Shown piece by piece: positions 22,401 through 34,400 of a stretch of DNA of 64,000 bases. The stretch is taken from contig NC_088295.1 in the NCBI RefSeq assembly GCF_032854445.1, positions 96,033,805 through 96,097,804 of the forward strand, written 5' to 3'. Every line of letters begins with the position of its first letter. Positions within the stretch are counted from its first letter, which is position 1. Source of the stretch: Liolophura sinensis (Eukaryota > Mollusca > Polyplacophora > Chitonida > Chitonidae). A program made the translations under genes and the position numbers. Under the pieces are notes generated by a model. That model saw only the letters and a program-made list of their open reading frames with translations, searched no databases and was not told the origin of the DNA.

Positions 22401-25400
22401 TGAATGTTCTGTTTAACAGTCAGGATCCAAATGGAGACATCTACTACTTCAACTTTGCCACTGGTGACAGTATATGGGACCACCCTTGTGATGAGTTCTA
22501 CAGAAAGATGGTACAAGAGGAGAGAAAAAAGGGTTCCAGTCTGGCTGGTAAATTCCACATCCACAGACAGTGGGTGCCATGCCCATACAGATAGTGGGTG
22601 CCATGCCCTTACAGATAGTGGGTGCCATATCCACTCAGATAATGGGTGCTAGTGTCCTCACGGATAGTGGGTGCCATGCCCGCTCAGATAGTGGGTGCGA
22701 TGAGCACACATATCACGAGTGCTATGCCCACACAGATAGTGGGTGCTGTGTCCACTCAGATAGTGAGTGCCATGTCCACACAGATAGTGGATGCCATATC
22801 CATACAGGTAGTGGGTGCCATGTCCATACAGGTAGTGGGTGCCATGTTTACACAGATAGTGGATGCCATGTCCATACAGGTAGTGGGTGCCATGTTTACA
22901 CAGATAGTGGATGCCATGTCCATACAGATAGTGGGTGCTGTGTCCACTCAGATAGTGAGTGCCATGTCCACACAGATAGTGGATGCCATGTCCATACAGA
23001 TAGTGGGTGCCATGTCCATACAGGTAGTGGGTGCCATGTCCATACAGGTAGTGGGTGCCATGTTTACACAGATAGTGGATGCCATGTCCACACAGATAGT
23101 GGATGCCATGTCCATACAGATAGTGGGTGCCATGTTTACACAGATAGTGGATGCCATGTCCATACAGGTAGTGGGTGCCATGTCCATACAGGTAGTGGGT
23201 GCCATGTTTACACAGATAGTGGATGCCATGTCCATACAGGTAGTGGGTGCCATGTCCATACAGGTAGTGGGTGCCATGTCCCACACAGATAGTGGATGCC
23301 ATATCCATACAGGTAGTGGGTGCCATGTCCATACAGGTAGTGGGTGCCATGTTTACACAGATAGTGGATGCCATGTCCATACAGGTAGTGGGTGCCATGT
23401 CCATACAGGTAGTGGGTGCCATGTTTACACAGATAGTGGATGCCATGTCCATACAGATAGTGGGTGCCATATCCACTTAGATAGCGGGTGCCATGTTTAC
23501 ACAGATAGTTGGTGCCATGTCCACAAAGATAGTGGGTGCCATGCCCACACAGATAATGGGTGCCATGTCCACACAGATAGTGGATGCCATGCCCACACAG
23601 ATAGTGGGCACCCTGTCCATACAGATAGTCGGGGCCATGTGCACACAGATAGTGCGCGCTAACGTATCATAATGACCCAGGAGCCTCTCAGCAATGCGAT
23701 CGCTGTGAGTTCAAGTCCACCTCATACTGGCTTCCTCCCCAGCCAACTTGTGGATAGTCGTGGACTCCCCCAGGCTGTGCGCGGTTTCTCCCACCATGGC
23801 TGCGGTTGCATAAGTGAAATATTCTTGAGTACAACTTAAAACACCAATCAAATAAATCAAATGATGGCAAATTTTGTGTGCTGTCTAGTTATGGAAACAG
23901 TGACTCAGATATTAAACAATTGCTTTTTGTGTGCTGCCTATCTATGGAAACAGTGAAAGAGATGAGTGGACAGTTGCTCTTTTGTGTGCTGTCTAGCTAT
24001 GGAAACAAGAGATCAGTAGACAATTGCTCTTTTGTGTGCTGTCTAGCTATGGAAACAGTTAAGGAGATGAATAGACAATTGCTTTTTTGTGTGCTGTCTA
24101 GCTATGGAAACAATTAAAAAGATGAGTAGACAATTGCTTTTGTGTGTGCTGTCTAGCTATGGAAACAGTTAAAGAGATGAATAGACAATTGCTTTTTAGT
24201 GTGCTGTCTAGCTATGGAAACAGTTAAAAAGATGAATAGACAATTGCTTTTTTGTGTGCTGTCTAGCTATGGAAACAGTTAAAGAGATGAGTGGACTATT
24301 GCTTTTTTGTGTGGTCTCTGATTATGGAAATAGTTTCATAGATGAGTAGACAGAGATTGCTTTTTGTGTGTTTGCAGGCAAGGCCAAGAAAGGGAAGAAT
24401 GGTGGTGGTAGAAAGGGCAAAGATGACAAAGCAGAAGGAAAGGTACATGTAGTTTTGAACCATACATTACCGATACATAAACAGACTGAGCAGCTAGCTG
24501 TATGGAGATGTACCCTTGGTTATTCACCTCTTGAATGTGCAAATGGGGAATTTAGAGATTAAAATTTGTCACTAATGGTAGAAAAAGGTGTTGTGGTATC
24601 ATGTGACTTCTCAGAACTGTTAGGCAACATTTGTCGACAGTAATTTCTTGATCAGGTTTCTTTTACTGCTTTTGAAACACCCCAATTTGGTCGTTGATAC
24701 TGATCAAAATGCAGAGACAAGGTTGGACAGTCAGTGTACATACATGTAATTTCCATTGAAAAATTGATGCTTCCTTTTCACTTCTAATGGCTTTAATTAA
24801 ATAATTTTAAGGAAAGAAATTTTAAAGAACAAATTCTATTTTCTGTAGACAAATTATGGAAGGTATTGAACGTGACAGACATAAGTTGAGATGATGTTGT
24901 TGATCTGCAGGGTGTGGGTGGCCTGGGTGTGAGTGGTCTCTCTCCCCTCAGAGCAGAGCCTAGCCCGGGGGTGCCTGCCATGCACAAGTCAGGCTTACAG
25001 ACCATGGGCTCCCTCAAGTCCTCCAGTGGACTGGCACCTCTCAGAGGTTCAGCAGGAGCAAGTCAGGTGCAGGCTATATATTAAACCTTCAGAACATGAA
25101 ATTTGTAAATTGGATTCTAAAATTGGAGGGCCCAGCATAGACTGTTTCTACGTACCTTTAGATTACACAGCAAACTTGACTTTCCCTTCTCTGTCTGTGC
25201 CAGATGTGATTGTCGTGTCTGGTGAAAATCACTGTCTAGGGGAGGCATGTTTTTCCTAGACAGGTTTGTACTTTTACATGATCTACATGACCTGGTAACA
25301 CGATTTGGGTAGGTTGCTAAAAGAGAGGATTTGTCGTACTGAACTTGAAACTTGATGGTATTCTGCACGTAGATAATGTTAGGAAAACATAGGACTGGCT

Positions 25401-28400
25401 CTCTTAACTATTCATCTTTGTGTAACCTGTAAGTGACCAGTCAGCCAAATTTGTCATAGGTCTATCTGTCTTATTGAGTGATCTGGTTGGTTGTGTTGCA
25501 TGTTAGATGCGTTCCAGTTTCAACTCCACCACAGGCTCGGTCAAGTCCATGGCAAATCCTCAGCAGAGCATGAACATGACCAGCAGTGTTAGCATCCCTG
25601 TGTACTCTACAGACTACGAGCAAGAGGTGAGTAGCGGCCATTTATGGGGACATTTTTAGTGAAATTTAGCTGTTTATGTGGACTGTGTGACTACCAGTAG
25701 TTTATGTGGACTATGTGACCTCAGTTACAACTGTAGTTTATATGGACTGTGACCTCAGTTAGTGTATGTTGACTATGTGACCTTGGTTAGTTTATGTGGG
25801 CTGTGTGACCTCAGTTTATATGGACTATGTGACCTCAGTTACAGCTGTAGTTTATATGGACTATGTGATCTCAGTTACAGCTGTAGTTTACATGGACTAT
25901 GTGACCTCACTTAGTTTATGTGGACTATGTGACCTCAATTAGTTTATTTGGGATATGTGACCTCAGTTTATTTGGACTATGTGACCTCAGTTAGTCTGTG
26001 GACTATGTGACTTCCAGCGGTTTATGTGGACTACGTGACTTCTGTTAGTTTATGTGGACTACTTGACATAGTGCTTTAAGTGGAATATGTGACTTCTGTT
26101 AATTTAAGTGGACTATGTGCCTTCTAGTGGTTTATGTGGACTACGTGCGCTGTTTTTTTTGTAGGCTGTGAAAACAGAAGATAGTCGGCCCCATATGAAT
26201 CTTGAGCAAGACTTACAGGATGTGGCCAACCTTGGCTATGAGGTAACTTTTCTGTGGTCTGCACTTGTGCAAAATGTATGTCCTTAACTTTTAGGTTCTT
26301 GTCAGAATTTGGCAATATTATGAACTCTGTATCCCATGTTCATTGCTATTTGTCTCACAAACTGTCTTTTTGTGCAGTCCAGGCAGTAGTTTGTACTGAT
26401 ATTTATCTCATCTTCTATCTTTTGTACAGTCCAGGCAGTAGTTTGTATGTCATCTTGATGTGTATTGTGATGTGTACTGGTTATATCATCTTGATGTGTC
26501 TAGTGATGTGTACTTGTTATATCATCTCAATGTGTCTGGTGATGTGTACCGGTTATATCATCTCAATGTGTCTGGTGATGTGTACCGGTTATATCATCTG
26601 CATGGGTCTGGTGATGTTGCTGGTTATATCATCTTGATATGTCTAGTGATCTTACTGGTTATATCATCTTGATATGTCTAGTGATCTTACTGGTTATATC
26701 ATCTTGATATGTCTAGTGATCTTACTGGTTATATCATCTTTATGTGTCTAGTGATGTGTACTGGTTATATTCATCTTGATATGTCTGTTGATCTTAGTGG
26801 TTATATCATCTTGATGTGTCTAGTGATATGTTCGGGTCATGTCATCTGGATGTGTCTAAGGATGTGTATGGGTTATGTCGCCTTGAGGTGTATTGTGATG
26901 TGTACTGGTTATATCACTGGAAGTGTCTAGTGATGTGTACAGGTTATATCATCTTGGTGTGTGTATAAATGTGAGTAAGTGAGTGCTTGGGGTTTAATGT
27001 CGTACATAAAGATTTTTCAGTCATATGACGACAAAGGAATCCATAGAGTGCATGTAGTGTGCGTCCTTGTTGCAGGACGGATTTCCACTGCTCTTTTTTT
27101 TATCTAGTGCTGCTTCACTGAGACACCTTACTGAAGGCAAGTAAGCCGCCCCACCCAAGCCATTATACTGATATGGGTCAACCAGTCGTTGCACTATCCC
27201 CTTCATGCTGAACGCCAAGCGAGGAAGTTACTCTATTATTAAGTTGTAACTCGACCTAAGATTGCCCCAGATCTACCTCCTCCTGAAGCGGACACTCTAC
27301 CAACCGTGTTACCGGGGCCGGTCTATAATAATGTGTACTGGTTATATCATCTTCAGGAATCCGACCCACCAAGTGGCAAAGAGAGTGCATCCGAATCAGA
27401 TAGTGAAGACTATGACAAAGATGTGGTAAGGCTGCAACTTAATCCAATGTGAATTAAAGGCTGCTACTTAACTCAGTATGTCATTGTAAGGCTGCTACTT
27501 AACCTAGTGTGTCACTGTAAGGCTGCTACTTAACCTAGTGTGTCACTGTAAGGCTGCTGCTTAATGTTGGGTGTTACTGTAAGGTTGCTACTTAACCTAT
27601 GGTGTCACTGTATGGCTGCTACTTAATGTAGTGTGTCACTGTAAGGTTGTTACTTAACTTTGTGTGTCACTGTAAGGCTGCTACCTAACCTAGTGTGTCA
27701 CTGTAAGGCTGCTACTTAACTTAGTGCGTCACTGTAAGGCTGCTACCTAACCTAGTGTGTCACTGTAAGGCTGCTACTTAACTTAGTGCATCACTGTAAG
27801 GCTGCTACCTAACCTAGTGTGTCACTGTAAGGCTGCTACTTAACTTAGTGCATCACTGTAAGGCTGCTACCTAACCTAGTGTGTCACTGTAAGGCTGCTA
27901 CTTAACTTAGTGTGTCACTGTAAGGCTGCTACATAACCTATGGTGTCACTGTAAGGCCGCTACTTCACCTATGGTGTCACTGTAAGGCTAAGTATTTGGT
28001 GACATAATTCCAAAGGACTTCAAATTGTAAAGAGTAGTCAGTGACGTGTTTCTGCCATTATGTTATCCTTGCAACGACATAGGAAAAGAATAACACATTG
28101 ATAACACATTGCATATTGTTATTTACTTTCATGTGAAGTATGTTCTAATTGAATGTTTTTCAATGTATGAATCCTGGCTTCATAAACTGTATCTAGATTT
28201 AGATGTTAGGCACACACCTTTTGTCATGCCTACAAGTATTCGCCAATTATTGTGTGTCTGTGCAAGTAACTGTATGCTGGTCTCATTGTAGGATTTTGGG
28301 ATAGATAAAAACCTGTCTGAGAGAATCATGGACATAGAATTACTGGAACCCCAGCTGAGGGGTTCTCTGGAGAAAGATGTGGATGGAACACTATCCATGA

Positions 28401-31400
28401 AATCTACAGCCAGGGGAGATGACTCGCAGGCAGGCAAATTATCCCCCCTGATTTTGGAACAGCGGGTCGAAGATGAGCGCAAGAAAAAGGCTGAGTTAGC
28501 TGCTATGGCTGCAGAAAGGTAATTCGTTGAATTGACTGGAATGTTGTGAACATGTGAACCAATTAGTGCTCATCCTACAATGCCTAAAATGTGGATGATA
28601 TATTAACCAGGTTGTGGATAATCTAAAATGTGATTGATATGTTAACCTGCTGATGGACAACCTAAAATGTGGGTGATATTTTAACCTGCTTGTGAACAAT
28701 CTAAAATGTAGATGATATGTTAACCAGCTTGTGGACAACCTAAAATGTGGGTGATAATGTTAACCAGCTTGTGGACAACCTAAAATGTGGGTGATAATGT
28801 TAACCAGCTTGTGGACAACCTAAAATGTGGGTGATAATGTTAACCAGCTTGTGGACAACCTAAAATGTGGATGATATGTTAACCAGCTTGTGGACAACCT
28901 AAAATGTGGGTGATAATGTTAACCAGCTTGTGGACAACCTAAAATGTGGGTGATAATGTTAACCATCTTGAGGACAACCCAAAATGTGGGTGAGAGGTAA
29001 TTGGCTTGACAATCTAAAATGTGGGTGATATGTTAACCATCTTGAGGACAATCTAAAATGTGGGTGAGAGATTATCGGCTTGTAAACAATCTAATATGTG
29101 GGTGATATGTTAACCTGCTTATGGACAACCCAAAATGTGGGTGAGAGGTAATTGGCTTGACAATCTAAAATGTGGGTGATATGTTAACCATCTTGAGGAC
29201 AATCTAAAATGTGGGTGAGAGGTTATCGGTTTGTGAACAATCTAAAATGTGGGTGATACGTTAACCTGCTTATGGACACCCTAAAATGCTCTTAATGTGA
29301 TAAAGAAAACCATTATTATCGAAAACATGTTCCTGTAAAAATAACAAGGATACCCATAAATGTTAGTGAGCAGGAGTAGTCTTTTTTGGCCAAATTTTAA
29401 CTCAAATTGGGTAAAATCAAAGTTTACAGTAAGTTCATCCCAACATTGACTTAGGCACAGTTAAACAGACTTGTCCCAAGGGCTAGGGTTAGGGTTAGTA
29501 TGTGTACGTCTTGTATATGGAATCCATGTGTCAACCACCAGTTTGGTAACATCACGAAAGGTTTTCACTGCATAACATCAGTAGTTGACTGCAGGCGTTT
29601 TGACCCACTGTTGTTTAGAATGTTGCCAGTATGTCATCTGATTTATGGATAACGTACATGTAAAATGTTGCCAGTATGTCATCTGATTTATGGATAATGT
29701 AGAATGTTTGCTGTTGTGTCATTTGATTTATGGATAACTTAGAATGTTGCCAGTATGTCATCTGATTCATGGATGATGTAGAATGTTGCCAGCGTCATCT
29801 GATTTATGGATGATGTAGAATGTTGCCAGCGTCATCTGATTTATGGATGATGTAGAATGTTGCCAGCGTCATCTGATTTATGGATGATGTAGAATGTTGC
29901 CAGCGTCATCTGATTTATGGATGATGTGGAATGTTGCCGGTGTGTCATCTGATTTATGGATAACTTAAAATGTTGCCAGTATGTCATCTGATTCATGGAT
30001 GATGTAGAATGTTGCCAGCGTCATCTGATTTATGGATAACTTAGAATGTTGCCGGTGTGTCATCTGATTTATGGATAACTTAGAATGTTGCCAGTGTGTC
30101 ATAAGATTTATGGATAACTTAAAATGTTGCCAGTGTGTCATCTGATTTATGGATATATTAGAATGTTGCCAGTGTGTGATCTGATTTATGGATAACTTAG
30201 AATGTTGCCAGTGTGTTATCTGATTTATGGATAACTTAGAATGTTGCCAGTGTGTCCTCTGATGTGCTGACAGTCTAGAATGTTGCCATTGTGTCTAGAA
30301 TGTTACCGGTGTGCATCATACATGTACTTGTGTACATTCTTGAATGTTTCTAGTGTGTCATCATACTTGTGGACAGTCTAGAATGTTTCTAGTATGTCGA
30401 CATACTTGTACACAGTTTTGAATGTTTCTAGTATGTCATCATACTTGTGGACAGCCTAGAATGTTTCTGGTATGTCATTATACTTGTGGACAGTCTAGAA
30501 TATTACCAGTGTGTCATCATACTTATGGACAGCCTAGAATGTTACCTGTGTGTCATCATACTTGTGGACAGCCTTGAATGTTTCTAGTATGTGATCATAC
30601 TTGTGGACAGTGTAGAATGTTACCAGTGTGCTTCATACTTGTGGACAGTCGTGAATGTTTCTAGTATGTCATCATACTTGTGGACAGCCTAGAATGTCTC
30701 TGGTATGTCATTATACTTGTGGACAGTCGTGAATGTTTCTAGTATGTGATTATACTTGTGGACAGTCTAGAATATTACCAGTGTGTCATCATACTTGTGG
30801 ACAGTCGTGAATGTTTCTAGTATGTGATCATACTTGTGGACAGCCTAGAATGTTACCTGTGTGTCATCATACTTGTGGACAGTCGTGAATGTTTCTGGTA
30901 TGTCATTATACTTGTGGACAGCCTAGAATGTTACCTGTGTGTCATCATACTTGTGGACAGCCTAGAATGTTACCTGTGTGTCATCATACTTGTGGACAGT
31001 CGTGAATATTACCAGTGTGTCATCATACTTATGGACAGCCTAGAATGTTACCTGTGTGTCATCATACTTGTGGACAGCCTTGAATGTTTCTAGTATGTGA
31101 TCATACTTGTGGACAGTGTAGAATGTTACCAGTGTGCTTCATACTTGTGGACAGTCGTGAATGTTTCTAGTATGTCATCATACTTGTGGACAGCCTAGAA
31201 TGTCTCTGGTATGTCATTATACTTGTGGACAGTCGTGAATGTTTCTGGTATGTGATTATACTTGTGGACAGTCTAGAATATTACCAGTGTGTCATCATAC
31301 TTGTGGACAGTCGTGAATGTTTCTAGTATGTGATCATACTTGTGGACAGCCTAGAATGTTACCTGTGTGTCATCATACTTGTGGACAGTCGTGAATGTTT

Positions 31401-34400
31401 CTGGTATGTCATTATACTTGTGGACAGTCTAGAATATTACCAGTGTGTCATCATACTTATGGACAGCCTAGAATGTTACCTGTGTGTCATCATACTTGTG
31501 GACAGCCTAGAATGTTACCTGTGTGTCATCATACTTGTGGACAGTCGTGAATGTTTCTAGTATGTGATTATACTTGTGGACAGCCTAGAATGTTACCTGT
31601 GTGTCATCATACTTGTGGACAGTCGTGAATGTTTCTAGTATGTGATTGTACTTGTGGACAGTCTAGAATGTTACCAGTGTGTCATCATACTTGTGGACAG
31701 CCTTGAATGTTTCTAGTATGTGATCATACTTGAGGACAGCCTAGAATGTTACCTGTGTGTCATCATACTTGTGGACAGTCGTGAATGTTTCTAGTATGTG
31801 ATTATACTTGTGGACAGTCTAGAATGTTACCTGTGTGTCATCATACTTGTGGACAGTCGTGAATGTTTCTAGTATGTGATCATACTTGAGGACAGCCTAG
31901 AATGTTACCTGTGTGTCATCATACTTGTGGACAGTCGTGAATGTTTCTAGTATGTGATTATACTTGTGGACAGTGTAGAATGTTACCAGTGTGTCATCAT
32001 ACTTGTGGACAGTCGTGAATGTTTCTAGTATGTGATTATACTTGTGGACAGTCTAAACTGTTACCAGTGTGTCATCATGCTTGAGGATAGTCTAGAATGT
32101 TTGATGTGTGTCATCTGATTTGTGTACAGCTTAGAATGTTGCTAGCATGCCATCTGATTTTTGGACACTCTCAAATGTAGGCAGTGTGTCATCTGGTTTG
32201 TGGACATTTTAGAAGTTTGGCAGCTGTTATTTGGTTTGTAGACAGTAAGGTCTTATGTGGTATTGTTACTGGAAAGTAGACAAACTCTTGAAGTTTTAAG
32301 TTGCGAGTGTTCTTTCTTTTGGACAAAGAAGAAGGAGTCAGGATAAGACACAAGAAAAGGCAGAACAGGAAGAGCATTTGAGATCAGCCAATGACCGTGC
32401 ATTACAAGAAATGAAGGAGAAGTTAGAGGAGGAGTTGGAGAAGGCCAAGAAAGAATTGTTAGAGGTGAGCTAAGTGTGGTAATTCACTTCACAGAGCTAG
32501 AAATACAGATGTACAGTACAGCTTAGGCAGAAGTCAATTGTATAGCACTCGTATCAAGCTCCGAGATACTGAATAACGCTTCGCTGCCGCGTGACCAACC
32601 CTCCACTGGGCTGTGTCAGAGACCTGCTGTTGTACGCTGGATCATGGTGGAAATGTGTGAATATAGTTCCCTCTACAGATCTCTCCTAGTTTGCAAATGA
32701 AGGTGCGGTGCCCGTGTTTCAGCTACTGTTGAACACATACATGTACTAGCCGTGAAAAGGGGGAAAGTTTATCTTGCAATATGTAACCTACCTCTGCTCA
32801 ACAAAATCAACTTCATGAAGGAAGTCAATATGCCATCAAAGTCATAGGTTGGTGTGGACAGCTAATTTTGATATGCATGTACATGTTATGCCATACAGAA
32901 CCATGCGACAGATATTTTATGGTAAACTGGCCAAATCTTATCATAAATTTTACATACCAACGCACACTTTCTTGTGAATATTGAATGCGCTTCCTGTCTA
33001 GGACCTCACACCACACCAGCAGACAGCAGTCTTGTGTAGCCGTGCCTCTGCAGGGTCCTTCACGCTCATGTCTTATCATTTGTCGTCTTTGTATAAAGGT
33101 GACATCTAAATAACATCATGTATTCCTATTACTGCAAGGATCGTGTAAGACTCATGACAAAAGAATTTAAAAAAAGACAACACAAAACACGTAGGCCTAT
33201 GTTCAGGTCGGAATCAGACATCACCAGGCTGCAGACCTTTCATTGTATGCTACTTCCGGGTGATGGACATGTAGGCCTAGCCACAGTGTTTTCAACAAGT
33301 ACAAGTAACCCAAAATAGTTGTTGTATTTTTTAAGTTGACTGGTGTGTTTATAAAGTTTAACATGTGTGCGTATTATTTACATACTCCAATACAAAAATT
33401 TGAATAAAGTGTACTGGTGCAAATGGTAAATCATTACTTCTTTTTCAGTGAGAAAAATATTTTGAATGAATCATTGTTTTTTTCCATACATGTTTCATAC
33501 CAACTACAAATTCTCCACAGTTATACAACAAAATTTAACTTGTCATGTATTGTGTTTTTACTTTTTACCACTTCTGTACATGAAATTCACACAGTAATAC
33601 GGCGTTGTTGTTGTTGCACAGCATGCCCGTGTCAAAGTATCAATTTTGTTTTCTAAAGCTCAGAGTGGCAGATAATTTTTCACTGGCAAGTGACTCCCAC
33701 AAGTAAAACCTTCTATGGAAGAAACAGAATATATCTGTCCATCTTTTAGCTTGTTCTGGGAGATGAAGAATGGCCTAGTTTTCCCAGTCGTGGTGATCCA
33801 TTACAAACGTCGCATGCACTCACTCGTAAATCACTACACACAAGTATTGCAACTTTGCGATCAAAAACACACACATGAAGTGCTTTACTTCAGTTTCATG
33901 TATTGTGTTAGTTTTCAAAAATCTTTTTAAATCACTATGCTATATATACTATACTATACTAAGAACTATATTTTCTGTCGTCAACTTAAGTTCAGCCACA
34001 TGTGTGATCAGTCACAATGGAATGATCACTGACTCTGCAAATGACTGTGTGTCCCGGAGCTCTGTGCAGACGTTCTACAAGACCTCTAGGATCGTGTAAT
34101 CTCCTGCCTAGTTTTGACTTGTAGCCAGAGCTGTATTGTAAGTGTGGTAATACTAGAAATACAGATGTACATGTAAGTGTGGTAATCCACTTCATAGAGC
34201 TAGAAATGCAGATGTAAGTTTGGTAATACACTTCACAGAGTTAGAAATACAGATGTAAGTGTGGTAATACACTTCACAGAGCTAGAAATACAGATGTAAG
34301 TGTGGTAATACACTTCACAGAGCTAGAAATACAGATGTAAGTGTGGTAATAAACTTCACGGAGCTAGAAATATAGATGTAAGTCTGATAATACACTTCAC

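Noticed and set aside
22646-23662. 338-codon open frame (and a 272-codon frame on the other strand)
   Set aside because: Pure 24-bp tandem repeat; the unit is a multiple of three, so frames stay open on both strands without selection.
29478-29500. GGGTTAGGGTTAG, telomere-like
   Set aside because: Only two TTAGGG units; too short to mean an interstitial telomere.
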